The notes below the pieces were generated by a model. It was not told where the DNA came from, searched no databases, and saw only the letters and a program-made list of their open reading frames with translations. Shown in pieces: positions 1 through 8,590 of a stretch of DNA of 64,000 nucleotides; the stretch's first letter is position 1, and each line of letters opens with the position of its first letter. Both the position numbers and the translations under genes were made by a program. The DNA lies in assembly GCF_013184745.1 (NCBI RefSeq), contig NZ_JAATVU010000018.1:50694-114693 (forward strand), read 5' to 3'. Source of the stretch: Mangrovicoccus sp. HB161399 (GTDB taxonomy: Bacteria; Pseudomonadota; Alphaproteobacteria; Rhodobacterales; Rhodobacteraceae).

Positions 1-1035
1 TGGCGGATCGAGGGCGAGAAGATCTTCATCTCCGGCGGCGACCAGGACCTGTCGGAGGGCATCCTGCACCTGGTGCTGGCCCGGACCGGCGCGCCGGAGG
101 ACGGGATCAAGGGGCTGTCGCTGTTCCTCTGCCCCTCGGATGACGCGGAGGGCCGCAACGCCATCGCAGTGACGCGGATCGAGGAGAAGCTGGGGCTGCA
201 TGCCTCGCCGACCTGCCAGATGGCCTTCGACGGCGCGCGGTCCGAACTGGTGGGCCAGGAAGGCGCCGGGCTGATGGCCATGTTCACCATGATGAACCAT
301 GCGCGTCTGGACGTCTCGCTGCAGGGCGTCGCCCATGCGGCGCGCGCCTTCCAGGTGGCCGATGCCTATGCGGCGGAGCGGATGCAGGGTCGAAAGCCCG
401 ACGGCAGCCCGGCGGCCCTGTCGGACCACCCGGACGTGCGGCGGATGCTGGACGAGCAGCGGGCGCTGGCGCTCGGCGCGCGGGCCATGGCGATGATCGC
501 CTTCGTGGCGATGGAGCGCGGGGACAGAGGGCCGCTGGTCGATTTCCTGACCCCGGTCTGCAAGATGTTCTGCACCGATGCGGGCATCCGCGCGGCCGAT
601 CTGGGCATCCAGGTGCTGGGCGGCTACGGCTACCTGACCGAATACCGGGTCAGCCAGACCTGGCGCGACGCGCGGATCACCTCGATCTACGAGGGCGCGA
701 ACGGCATCCATGCCCTGAGCACCGCCACGCGCGGGCTGAAATCCCCGGCCGGGGCCGAGGCCTTCGCCGCGCTGGTGGCGGATCTGGGCGCGGGCGTGCC
801 GGAGGTCGCCGCGCTGGCAGCGCTCTGGCAGGCGAAGCGGGCCGAGGTCGTGGCCGCGCCCGCCCCGGCGGAGCTGGCACATGACTTCGCGCAGATGACC
901 GGCGACCTGTTCTGGCGGGCGGTCTGGGCGCGGATCGCGGCGGTCGCGGACGCAGCGGGACCGGACGCCGATAACCTGCGGCGGATCGCCGGAACGGTGC
1001 TGCGCCGCCCGGTGCCGATGCCCCTGGCCGCCTGA
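1..1035 (+). CDS. acyl-CoA dehydrogenase, C-terminal part (5' end outside window)
   Basis: The frame is open from base 1, so about 344 C-terminal residues are visible and the start lies upstream. The protein oxidises an acyl-CoA thioester to the 2-enoyl-CoA with FAD, probably in the cytoplasm. Visible family features are the beta-barrel middle region (IEGEKIFISGG), the helical C-terminal FAD domain (LGGYGYLTEY) and the catalytic-base region IYEGANGIHA, with Glu in the usual place. A further C-terminal extension of about 100 residues follows, as in the long family that includes DmdC (methylmercaptopropionyl-CoA dehydrogenase). Substrate cannot be told from this fragment. It is convergent with pobR, whose stop is 3 bp away. 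Confidence 0.9.
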   Translation, partial: WRIEGEKIFISGGDQDLSEGILHLVLARTGAPEDGIKGLSLFLCPSDDAEGRNAIAVTRIEEKLGLHASPTCQMAFDGARSELVGQEGAGLMAMFTMMNHARLDVSLQGVAHAARAFQVADAYAAERMQGRKPDGSPAALSDHPDVRRMLDEQRALALGARAMAMIAFVAMERGDRGPLVDFLTPVCKMFCTDAGIRAADLGIQVLGGYGYLTEYRVSQTWRDARITSIYEGANGIHALSTATRGLKSPAGAEAFAALVADLGAGVPEVAALAALWQAKRAEVVAAPAPAELAHDFAQMTGDLFWRAVWARIAAVADAAGPDADNLRRIAGTVLRRPVPMPLAA

Positions 1036-1038
1036 GGC

Positions 1039-1890
1039 TCAGGAGACGAAGCGCGCGCGGTAGGCGGTGGGCGTCTCCCCCGTTACCGCGCGGAAGCGGC
1101 GCGAGAAATAGGGCGGGTCCTGGTAGCCGAGGCGGAAGCCGATATCGGCCACCGGCAGCTGGGTGAAGGCGAGGAGGCGGCAGGCCTCGGTCATCACCGC
1201 GGCATCCAGATGGGCCCCCGCCCCGCGTCCCGCCGCCTCGCGGCAGAGCCGGCCGAGATGTCCCGGCGTGACCGACAGCGCGGAGGCATAGTCGGCCAGC
1301 TTCCAGCCTTCGGACATGTGGCGCGCGATCAGCGCCTCGAAACGGGCGACCTGCCGTTCCGCCGCCGTGGCCGGGCGCGCGCCGCCCTCGCCGCCGAGTT
1401 CCGCCATCCGCACCAGCACGGCCTGCGCCAGCGCGATCAGCATCGGCGCGCGGAACAGGCCGCTTTCGCCGAAGCGGCGCACGAAGCTGCCGACCAGCCC
1501 GGAAAGTTCCGGCTCGGTCTCCACGATGAAGGGCCGCGACAGCTGCCGCGCCAGATCCCCCTGGCCCGGCGCCGCCGCCTTCAGCACCGGCAGCGGGAAG
1601 GACAGCACCTGTCCCGCCGTGCCGTCGACGAATTCGAAGCCGTGGACCACCTGCGCGGGCACGAATAGTGCCTGCCCTTCCGCCATCTTGCGGTGCTCCC
1701 GGTCCAGAAGGACCCGTGCCGCGCCCGCCTCGATCAGGAAGACCTGCGCCATGCCGCCGTGGCGGTGCGGCGCAATCGACCAGCCATAGCGGGGCGCACG
1801 GTCGCGGATCGCCTCGCAATGGACGACATCGGGAAAGCCGCCTGTTTCCCCGAAAAGATCGAATTCAGGTATCTGGTTTTGCGCCGTCAT
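1039..1890 (-). CDS. pobR: AraC-family transcriptional regulator, probable pobA activator
   Basis: A 283-residue regulator. The N-terminal half looks like a cupin effector domain (HRHGG motif near residue 45), and the last ~100 residues form the AraC double helix-turn-helix, ending in the diagnostic stretch IGFRLGYQDPPYFSRRFR. An upstream in-frame Met exists at 1959, but the start at 1890 keeps the protein out of the pobA leader and gives the usual family length. It is divergent from pobA with 89 bp between starts, the classic arrangement for an AraC-type PobR that activates pobA in response to 4-hydroxybenzoate. The function is inferred from family and position. Confidence 0.85.
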   Translation of the reverse strand: MTAQNQIPEFDLFGETGGFPDVVHCEAIRDRAPRYGWSIAPHRHGGMAQVFLIEAGAARVLLDREHRKMAEGQALFVPAQVVHGFEFVDGTAGQVLSFPLPVLKAAAPGQGDLARQLSRPFIVETEPELSGLVGSFVRRFGESGLFRAPMLIALAQAVLVRMAELGGEGGARPATAAERQVARFEALIARHMSEGWKLADYASALSVTPGHLGRLCREAAGRGAGAHLDAAVMTEACRLLAFTQLPVADIGFRLGYQDPPYFSRRFRAVTGETPTAYRARFVS

Positions 1891-1979
1891 GCACGGATCG
1901 TACCAGCGATCCCCCTGCCCGTCCATTCCCGCGGCGCCTGCGCGGGCGTATCCATACATCCGAACAGGAGGAGACCACC

Positions 1980-3149
1980 ATGGATACCCAAGTCGCCATC
2001 ATCGGAGGCGGGCCGTCGGGCCTGCTGCTGTCGCAGCTTCTGAACAAGGCCGGCATTTCGACGATCGTTCTCGAACGCTCGACCCGCGAGCACGTGCTGT
2101 CGCGCATCCGCGCGGGCATCCTCGAATGGGGCACCGTGGAAATGCTGCGCAAGGCGGGCGTCAACCTGCGGATGGAAAGCGAAGGCTTCCCGCATGACGG
2201 CTGCTACATGACCGACGAGGACCTGATGGTCCATATCGACTTCAAGGAACTGACCGGCAAGCAGGTCATGGTCTATGGCCAGACCGAGGTCACCGCCGAC
2301 CTCTATGCCGCGCAGGACGCGATGGGCACGCAGATCATCCACGAGGTGGAGGACGTGAAGATCCTCGATCTCGACCAGGAGGAAGCCGCGGTCGAATACA
2401 CGCTGAAGGGCGAACGCAAGCGGATCACCTGCGCCTACGTGGCAGGCTGCGACGGCTTCCACGGCGTCAGCCGAAAGACCATCCCGGAGGAGAAGCGCCG
2501 CGAATTCGAGCGTGTCTATCCCTTCGGCTGGCTCGGCATCCTCAGCGAGACCCCGCCCTGCAATGACGAGCTGATCTACTGCAATTCGCCGCGCGGCTTC
2601 GCGCTGGCGTCGATGCGCAACGCGAAGCTCTCGCGCTACTACATCCAGGTGCCGCTGACCGACAAGGTCGAGGACTGGAGCGACGAGGCCTTCTGGGAGG
2701 AACTCAAGAGCCGCCTGCCCTCGGAAACGGCCGCCAAGATGCAGACCGGCCCGTCGATCGAGAAATCCATCGCGCCGCTGCGGAGCTTCGTCAGCGAGCC
2801 GCTGCGCTGGGGCCGCCTGTTCCTCGTCGGCGATGCCGCGCATATCGTGCCGCCGACCGGCGCCAAGGGGCTGAACCTCGCTGCCTCCGACGTGCACTAC
2901 CTGCACGAGGCGCTGGTGGACGCGCTGACCAAGGGCGACATGACCGGCATCGACACCTATTCCGAGGTCGCGCTGAAGCGGATCTGGAAGGCGATGCGCT
3001 TCTCCTGGTCGATGACGACGATGATGCACCGCTTCGACGGCGAGGACGAGTTCGCGGGCGCGATGCGGCGCTCCACGCTGGAGCATCTGGCCTCGTCCGA
3101 GACCGCGCGCAGGGAACTTGCCGAGAACTATATCGGCCTGCCCTATTGA
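1980..3149 (+). CDS. pobA: 4-hydroxybenzoate 3-monooxygenase
   Basis: A 389-residue group A flavoprotein monooxygenase that converts 4-hydroxybenzoate, O2 and NADPH to protocatechuate, feeding the beta-ketoadipate pathway in the cytoplasm. Visible motifs are the N-terminal dinucleotide fold GGGPSG (residues 9-14), the active-site region RAGILEWGTV near residue 44, and the second FAD motif GDAAHIVPPTGAKG from residue 284. Length equals characterised PobA. The start is set by an AGGAGGAG ribosome-binding site at 1966-1973, although the frame stays open far upstream. No protocatechuate-cleavage genes are in the window, so the rest of the pathway must lie elsewhere. Confidence 0.96.
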   Translation: MDTQVAIIGGGPSGLLLSQLLNKAGISTIVLERSTREHVLSRIRAGILEWGTVEMLRKAGVNLRMESEGFPHDGCYMTDEDLMVHIDFKELTGKQVMVYGQTEVTADLYAAQDAMGTQIIHEVEDVKILDLDQEEAAVEYTLKGERKRITCAYVAGCDGFHGVSRKTIPEEKRREFERVYPFGWLGILSETPPCNDELIYCNSPRGFALASMRNAKLSRYYIQVPLTDKVEDWSDEAFWEELKSRLPSETAAKMQTGPSIEKSIAPLRSFVSEPLRWGRLFLVGDAAHIVPPTGAKGLNLAASDVHYLHEALVDALTKGDMTGIDTYSEVALKRIWKAMRFSWSMTTMMHRFDGEDEFAGAMRRSTLEHLASSETARRELAENYIGLPY

Positions 3150-3170
3150 TCCTCCTGCACCAGCAGGACA

Positions 3171-3202
3171 AGCGGTCCCGTTCCGGCCGGAGCGGGACCG
3201 CT
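3171..3202 (+). terminator. hairpin terminator after pobA
   Basis: AGCGGTCCCG at 3171-3180 pairs perfectly with CGGGACCGCT at 3193-3202, and the loop TTCCGGCCGGAG can pair further internally. It lies 21 bp after the pobA stop. Only a short T run (GTTT) follows, so it is a strong hairpin but a weak canonical intrinsic terminator. Confidence 0.65.
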
Positions 3203-3772
3203 GGCGTTTCCGGCGCCCCGCAACCGCCCGGATCAGCTTGGCCTGGCTCGTCGGCTTGAACGGTGCCCGGCAGCACTGGGGCCCGCATCCTGCCGGGACG
3301 TCTGCGTCGGCATGGCCCGCCCGATGGGCGGCAGCCTTTTCCCGCCGGGTTCCCGACCAAATCGGCGCAGCGCTCCGCCGCAAGTCCAGGACCGTTTCCG
3401 TGGCTCCGCCTCCGGGCGGTGCCCGCCGCAGCCTTGCCGCCGAAACCGCACTGTCCGCGCGCGACCATGAAGGTGCGCCGTTCCCGTCGACATGTCGGGC
3501 CCTCTGCCGCGATCCGCTGGAACCGCCCATGGAACGCCTTGAGCGACGCCTTGCAACCGGCCGGGAACCCGCCTTCCCGGCTGATCTCCTGACGCAGCCA
3601 TGGTCGCCAACGGGCTGGCAAAGCCCTCCATGCCTCAGCTCCTGCTCCTCGGGCCGGCAGGACAGATAGCCGGCGTCGCAGCCCGGCACTCTCCTGCGTC
3701 GGCGCGATGGCCGGCGGGCCAGCCGCCCTCGACGGGCCTCGGGGCCGAAACGCCGACCCGGCCCGCGCAAGG
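3203..3772. other. GC-rich spacer between convergent pobA and gntP
   Basis: About 570 bp between two terminators. Several reading frames are open because of high GC, but none has a convincing ribosome-binding site, family motif or alphaproteobacterial codon pattern. I see nothing identifiable; decayed coding sequence is possible. Confidence 0.5.
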
Positions 3773-3804
3773 AAAAAGCCGGGCCATCCGTGGGATGGCC
3801 CGGC
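3773..3804 (-). terminator. Rho-independent terminator of the tetronate operon
   Basis: Read on the minus strand, a perfect 12-bp stem (GCCGGGCCATCC with GGATGGCCCGGC, loop CAC) is followed at once by TTTTT. It lies 25 bp past the gntP stop and is the strongest intrinsic terminator in the window. Confidence 0.92.
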
Positions 3805-3828
3805 TCCTGTCCGCCGTTTCCGGCTGGA

Positions 3829-5226
3829 TCAGCCGAAGAGCGCGTTGCAGATCAGCAGCATCACCAGCGCCGACGCCCAGGCCAGCGTGGTCGGCACCGA
3901 CCACAGCAGCATCTGGTGCTTGGCGTTCTTCACGCCGAGCATGCGGTTGATCACCCAGAAGTAGCTGTCGTTGAAATAGCCGAAGACCATCGAACCGATC
4001 GCCGCCGCCTGCGCCGCGAAGACCATGTTCACGTCGGGCATCGCCATCAGGATCGGCGCAGAGATCGAGGCGCCGGTGATCATCGCCACCGTGCCCGAGC
4101 CCTGGATCAGCCGCACCAGGGAGGAGATGACGAAGGGGATCAGGATCGCCGGGATCGGCAGTTCCGCCACCGAGGCGCCGATCACGTCGCCCGCGCCCGA
4201 GGCCCTGAGCACCGCGCCGAGCGCGCCGCCCGCACCGGTCACCAGCAGGATGATGCCCGCGCTTTCGACGCCCTGCTCCATGTAGGAGATCGCGTCGCTG
4301 CGCGGCACGTCCGGGATCAGCGTGTAGACGGCGACCAGCAGGCCCAGGCCCACGGCGATGACCGGGTTGCCGATGAAGGAGAAGAACTGGACGAGGAAGG
4401 CATTCGCCATCTCGGGATCGCCCGACATCTTGACCGCGAAGGTGGCCAGGGTGTTGAGGAAGATCAGCACGATCGGCAGGACCAGCGGCAGGATCGACAG
4501 GAACAGCGAGGGCAGCTCCTTCTGGCGTTCCTCGGCGGCATGCTCGAATTCGCGGTAGGCGGCGCCGATGTCCTCGCCGGTGTCGTCGAGGATCATCTTC
4601 TCCAGCTTCGGCCCCATGAAGCGGCCGTAGAAGACCAGCACGGCCATGCCCGGGATGGTGAAGATCACGCCCCAGAAGATCATCAGGCCGATATCGACGT
4701 CATAGATGCCGGCAACGCCCAGCGGGCCGGGGGTCGGCGGCACGGCATGGTGGGTCAGCATCAGGCCGCCCGCCAGCGAAATGCCCAGCGTCAGCAGCGA
4801 CAGGCCGGTAGAACGCGCCAGTGCCTTGATCAGCGGCGTCAGGATGACGAAGGCAGAGTCGCAAAAGATCGGGATCGACACGACATAGCCCGTCAGGACC
4901 ATCGCCCAGTCCTCGCGCTTCTTGCCGACCCAGCGGATCAGCGTGTAGGCCATCTGCTCGGCCGCGCCGGAGATTTCCAGCACGCGGCCCATCATCACGC
5001 CGAAGCCGATGACGAGGCCGATGGTCGACAGCGTGCTGCCGAAGCCGGTGGTGATCGCCTTGATGACGTCGGCGGGCAGCATGCCGCCGATCAGGCCCGC
5101 GATCGAGGCGGCGATGATCAGCGCCACGACCGCGTGGACCTTGGTCTTCACCACCAGGAAGATGAGCAGGACGATGGCGAAGACCAGACCTGCGATCAGC
5201 TGGAACTCCATTCCGGGTTCTGCCAT
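3829..5226 (-). CDS. GntP-family sugar-acid:H+ symporter
   Basis: A 465-residue, very hydrophobic protein with about 12 membrane segments and GntP-family features (long N-terminal hydrophobic hairpins, the segment HHAVPPTPGP, and FGYFNDSYFWV near the C-terminus). It would import a tetronate such as D-erythronate or L-threonate with protons across the inner membrane. The start at 5226 (Met-Ala-Glu-Pro) has a GGAGGAA ribosome-binding site; upstream in-frame codons are GC-rich leader. It is the last gene of the minus-strand tetronate operon, 151 bp after denD, and the strong terminator follows. The substrate is inferred from the operon. Confidence 0.88.
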   Translation of the reverse strand: MAEPGMEFQLIAGLVFAIVLLIFLVVKTKVHAVVALIIAASIAGLIGGMLPADVIKAITTGFGSTLSTIGLVIGFGVMMGRVLEISGAAEQMAYTLIRWVGKKREDWAMVLTGYVVSIPIFCDSAFVILTPLIKALARSTGLSLLTLGISLAGGLMLTHHAVPPTPGPLGVAGIYDVDIGLMIFWGVIFTIPGMAVLVFYGRFMGPKLEKMILDDTGEDIGAAYREFEHAAEERQKELPSLFLSILPLVLPIVLIFLNTLATFAVKMSGDPEMANAFLVQFFSFIGNPVIAVGLGLLVAVYTLIPDVPRSDAISYMEQGVESAGIILLVTGAGGALGAVLRASGAGDVIGASVAELPIPAILIPFVISSLVRLIQGSGTVAMITGASISAPILMAMPDVNMVFAAQAAAIGSMVFGYFNDSYFWVINRMLGVKNAKHQMLLWSVPTTLAWASALVMLLICNALFG

Positions 5227-5320
5227 GAGTGTTCCTCCGTTTGCGCCCGTGCGGGCGTCCCTGATTACGCTGGCCGGGACCGCGCGGAACGCCCGCGCGG
5301 GTTGTGCAGAGCCAAAGGGC

Positions 5321-5348
5321 CAGCCCCCGCCCCCGGCCGGGGCGGCTG
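5321..5348 (-). other. intercistronic stem-loop between denD and gntP
   Basis: CAGCC (5321-5325) pairs with GGCTG (5344-5348), and GCCCC pairs with GGGGC inside it, leaving a 3-nt bulge and a 5-nt loop. There is no T run. It could separate gntP expression from the upstream enzyme genes or stabilise an mRNA end. Confidence 0.35.
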
Positions 5349-5377
5349 ACTGCGAGGCTGCAGGTCGGGAAGGCGGA

Positions 5378-6346
5378 TCAGGCGGTGGCGTCTGCCGGGG
5401 CCAGCTCCGCAATGTACTGTTTCAGCACGCCGTCGAAATCGCTGTCCGCGGCGAAGCCGAGCGCCAGCGGGCGGCTGACGTCGAAGGCGCCGGGCCAGCT
5501 GCAGACGATGTCGATGATCCGCTGCTCGGAGGTCAGCGCGACGCGGGCGCGGGCGTCGCTGCCGCCCAGCCGTTCGAGGCTGTCGAGCATCTCCGCAGGC
5601 GTCACCGTGATGCCCGGCAGGTTCAGCACGCGGTTCAGGCCGAGAGCCGCGCCGTCGATGCCGCCTGCCAGCACGAGGTTCTGGATGGCGAGGTCCGGCG
5701 AGGAAATCCACAGCCGCGTGTCGAGCGGCACCGGGCATTCGGACGCCTCGCCGTTCAGCGGCTCGCGCAGGATGCCGGAGACGAAGGAAGACGCAGCCGA
5801 GTTCGGCTTGCCCGGGCGCACCGAAATGGTCGGCAGACGGCAGGTGATGCCGTCGACGAAGCCCTTGCGGCTGTATTCGCTGACCAGCAGCTCGCCGATC
5901 GCCTTGCCGCAGCCATAGGAGGATTGCGGCATGGTCGCCATGGTTTCCGGGACCACCTCGGGCATCTCGCCGCCGAACACCGCCAGCGACGAGGTGAAGA
6001 TGAAGCGCGGCGGCGTCGACAGCTTGCGGCATTCCTCGAGGATCAGGCGCGTCGCGTCCACGTTGATGTGCAGCCCGGTGTCGAACTCCGCCTCGGACTG
6101 GCCGGAAAGCACGGCGGCGAGGTGGTAGATCACGTCCGGCCCCTGCGACAGCGCCTCGGCCACGTCGGCGGCGTCGTCGATCGAGCCCGCGACGCTGGAG
6201 ACGCGGGCATCGGCCACCGGGCAGGCCACGCGGTCGAGCGAGACGATGGAAGTCACCGCCCGGCCTTCGCCGAAGCCCTGCTCCAGCAGTTTCGAGATCA
6301 GGCGGCTGCCGAGGAAGCCGGCGCCGCCGGTCACGACGATCTTCAT
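5378..6346 (-). CDS. denD: D-erythronate dehydrogenase (NAD-dependent epimerase/dehydratase family)
   Basis: A 322-residue extended SDR. The NAD motif TGGAGFLG is at residues 6-13 and the catalytic set is Ser120, Tyr144 and Lys148 (YGCGK). In the characterised tetronate pathway DenD oxidises D-erythronate to 2-oxo-tetronate, which OtnI isomerises. Assignment rests on fold, length and the complete set of otn genes beside it; other members of the fold are sugar-nucleotide epimerases. The start overlaps the stop of the upstream DeoR gene by 4 bp (ATGA), implying translational coupling. Confidence 0.87.
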   Translation of the reverse strand: MKIVVTGGAGFLGSRLISKLLEQGFGEGRAVTSIVSLDRVACPVADARVSSVAGSIDDAADVAEALSQGPDVIYHLAAVLSGQSEAEFDTGLHINVDATRLILEECRKLSTPPRFIFTSSLAVFGGEMPEVVPETMATMPQSSYGCGKAIGELLVSEYSRKGFVDGITCRLPTISVRPGKPNSAASSFVSGILREPLNGEASECPVPLDTRLWISSPDLAIQNLVLAGGIDGAALGLNRVLNLPGITVTPAEMLDSLERLGGSDARARVALTSEQRIIDIVCSWPGAFDVSRPLALGFAADSDFDGVLKQYIAELAPADATA

Positions 6347-7158
6347 GTCACTTTTCCCTTGTTCACAGGAGCGTCCATCCGCGGCACGGCCTGCGGCGCG
6401 TCGGCGAGGATGACGTCCAAACCCATGTTCCGGATGGCCTCGGCCACGCCGGGATCGATCAGCCGGTCGGTCACGACCGTGTCGAAGACCTCCATCGGCA
6501 GGATGTTGATTGCCGCGATCACCCCGTATTTCGAGGAATCCGACACGAAGACCGAGCGGCGGGCGCGCCCGACCACGGCCTTCTTCACCGGCCGCTTCGC
6601 CTCGGAGGGCGAGGACAGGCCGGTGATCGTCCAGGAGGAGGTCGAGATGAAGGCGATGTCGTAGTTGAACCGCGCCAGCGTCTCGGAGGCGGCCTCGCCG
6701 ATGCAGGACTGGTTGTCCCGCTCCACGAGCCCGCCGGAATGGTAGAGCGTGCAGCGCGAATGCTGCGAAAGGTAGGCGCAGACGACGAAATCGTTGGTCA
6801 CGACCGTCAGCCCCTCGCGGTCCGCGATGCCGCGGGCGATTTCCAGCGTGGTCGTCCCGGCGTCGAGATAGACCACCATGCCGTCCTTCACCAGCGCGGC
6901 CGCCGCCCGCCCGACGGCCTGCTTCTCGCCCGTGTTGATGCCGCTCTTCTGCAGGTGCGGCAGCTCGGTCTCCAGCCGCTGGCTGAGCCGCACCCCGCCG
7001 GAGACCGAGGTCACCCGTCCGGTGCGTTCCAGCGACTGGATGTCCCGCCGCACCGTCATGTGCGACACGCCCAGCCGTTCCGTCAGCTCGGCAATGCTCA
7101 CCACGTCCCGCTCGGCGAGGCAGGACAGGATGAAATGCTGGCGTTCGGCGGGGATCAT
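6343..7158 (-). CDS. DeoR-family repressor of the tetronate operon
   Basis: A 271-residue DeoR/GlpR-type regulator. The N-terminal winged helix-turn-helix is at about residues 5-57 (VSIAELTERLGVSHMTVRRD) and the C-terminal sugar-phosphate-binding domain carries DAGTTT at 99-104. Such proteins are usually released from DNA by a phosphorylated pathway intermediate, here plausibly 3-oxo-tetronate 4-phosphate. It lies inside the operon between otnI (3 bp away) and denD (4-bp overlap), so it is probably autoregulated. Candidate operators are the TCAC repeats upstream of ltnD. Confidence 0.9.
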   Translation of the reverse strand: MIPAERQHFILSCLAERDVVSIAELTERLGVSHMTVRRDIQSLERTGRVTSVSGGVRLSQRLETELPHLQKSGINTGEKQAVGRAAAALVKDGMVVYLDAGTTTLEIARGIADREGLTVVTNDFVVCAYLSQHSRCTLYHSGGLVERDNQSCIGEAASETLARFNYDIAFISTSSWTITGLSSPSEAKRPVKKAVVGRARRSVFVSDSSKYGVIAAINILPMEVFDTVVTDRLIDPGVAEAIRNMGLDVILADAPQAVPRMDAPVNKGKVT

Positions 7159-7161
7159 GGA

Positions 7162-7953
7162 TCAGGCGGCCTTCTTCGGCAGGTAGGGCGCCGCCCAGCC
7201 GAGACCGTCCTCGGTCCTGCCGCGCGGGTTGTACTCGCAGCCGAGGTAGCCGGAGAAGCCGGTGCGGTCGAAGGCCTCGAAGATCGCGGCATAGTTCAGC
7301 TCGCCCTCGTCGGGCTCGTGCCGGTCGGGCACGCCCGCGATCTGGACATGGCCATAGGCGCCCTTGAGCCGCTCGATCCGGCGGATGATGTCGCCGTCCA
7401 TGATCTGCGCGTGGTAGACGTCGAACTGCAGGAAGACGTTCTTGCGCTCCAGCTTGCCGATCAGTTCCAGCGTCGGGTCCTGGTGCGCGATGAAATAGCC
7501 CGGCATGTCGCGCGAGTTCAGCGGTTCGATGGAGATGTCGAGCCCGGCATTGGCAGCCTGGTCGGCGGCCTTGCGCATGTTCTCGATCCAGATCGCCTCG
7601 CAGGCGGCCATGTCGGGCTCGTCCTTGGTGATGCCGGACATGACATGGATGCGCGGGCAGCCCAGCCCGGTGGCGTAGTCGATCGCCTGGGTGATAGAGG
7701 CGTCGAATTCCGACGTCTTCGACGGGCGGGCGGCAAAGCCGCGCTCGCCCCCGGCCCAGTCGCCGGCGAAGGCGTTGATCAGCGTCAGGCCCAGGCCGTT
7801 GCGGTCGAGCCGCGCCTTCACCTCGGCAATGGCGTGGTCATAGGGGAAGAGGAACTCGACGGCTTCGAAGCCCGCGGCGCCCGCCCGGTCGAACCGGTCG
7901 AGGAAGGGGGCGTCGGTGAACAGCATCGACAGGTTTGCGGCAAGGCGCGTCAT
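7162..7953 (-). CDS. otnI: 2-oxo-tetronate isomerase
   Basis: A 263-residue TIM-barrel protein of the hydroxypyruvate isomerase (Hyi) family. Visible landmarks are the N-terminal ANLSMLF, metal-ligand regions IEPLN and FDVYH, and the C-terminal GCEYNPRG. OtnI interconverts 2-oxo- and 3-oxo-tetronate, between the dehydrogenases (DenD, LtnD) and the kinase OtnK. It is separated from otnC by a single base. The general annotation would be hydroxypyruvate isomerase; the operon context makes OtnI the better name. Confidence 0.9.
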   Translation of the reverse strand: MTRLAANLSMLFTDAPFLDRFDRAGAAGFEAVEFLFPYDHAIAEVKARLDRNGLGLTLINAFAGDWAGGERGFAARPSKTSEFDASITQAIDYATGLGCPRIHVMSGITKDEPDMAACEAIWIENMRKAADQAANAGLDISIEPLNSRDMPGYFIAHQDPTLELIGKLERKNVFLQFDVYHAQIMDGDIIRRIERLKGAYGHVQIAGVPDRHEPDEGELNYAAIFEAFDRTGFSGYLGCEYNPRGRTEDGLGWAAPYLPKKAA

Positions 7954-7954
7954 C

Positions 7955-8590
7955 TCAGTATCCTCCGCCCAGTTCGGCGATCTCGTCTTCGGTCAGGTAG
8001 TGCAGCTTCTCTCCCTTGAGCAGGAACAGCAGCTTCGCCGTCTCCTCCAGCTCCTCGGCATTGTTCACCGCGTCGTCGATGTCCTTGCCCAGCACCACGA
8101 CCCCGTGGGACGCCAGCAGGAAAGCCTGCACCTTGTGCTTTGCCGCGGCCTCGGCGAGGTCCTCGCCGATCTGCGCGGAGCCGGGGCGGTAGTACGGGAT
8201 CACCGGCATGTAGCCGATGCGCATCACGTAATAGGGCGTGAAGGGGCGCATCGCGTTGCCGCGCGGCAGGTCTTCAAGGCAGCTCAGCGCCGTCAGGTAG
8301 GTCGAATGCAGGTGCACGATGGCGCCCGCGTCGGGACGGACCTCGTAGAGCTTGCGGTGGAAGGCGAATTCCTTCGAGGGTTTCGGGCCCGGCTTCGGCT
8401 CGCCGTCGGCGCCGATCACCGTCAGGTTCCCTGCATCGAGCCGGCCGAGGCAGCTGCCGGTCGGCGTGACGAGGAAGCCGCCCTCGTCGGAACGCACCGA
8501 AACGTTGCCCGCGCCGCCGACCGAGTATCCCCGGTCGAACAGGCTCTTGCACAGGAGCACCATGCGCTCCGCCTTCTGTGCGTCGTTCAT
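7955..8590 (-). CDS. otnC: 3-oxo-tetronate 4-phosphate decarboxylase (class II aldolase family)
   Basis: A 211-residue class II aldolase/adducin-fold protein. The metal-binding set is visible as His93 and His95 (HLHS) and His162 (ASHG), with the acidic residue Glu74 (KEFAFH). In the tetronate pathway OtnC decarboxylates 3-oxo-tetronate 4-phosphate to dihydroxyacetone phosphate (the D-erythronate and L-threonate branch). The start overlaps the otnK stop by 4 bp. The fold alone would also fit fuculose- or ribulose-phosphate aldolases; the neighbours decide. Confidence 0.9.
   Translation of the reverse strand: MNDAQKAERMVLLCKSLFDRGYSVGGAGNVSVRSDEGGFLVTPTGSCLGRLDAGNLTVIGADGEPKPGPKPSKEFAFHRKLYEVRPDAGAIVHLHSTYLTALSCLEDLPRGNAMRPFTPYYVMRIGYMPVIPYYRPGSAQIGEDLAEAAAKHKVQAFLLASHGVVVLGKDIDDAVNNAEELEETAKLLFLLKGEKLHYLTEDEIAELGGGY

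Noticed and set aside
3790..5349. A 519-codon plus-strand frame rich in His, Asp and Arg.
   Set aside because: Exact antisense of the gntP membrane protein; the odd composition follows from complementing hydrophobic codons.
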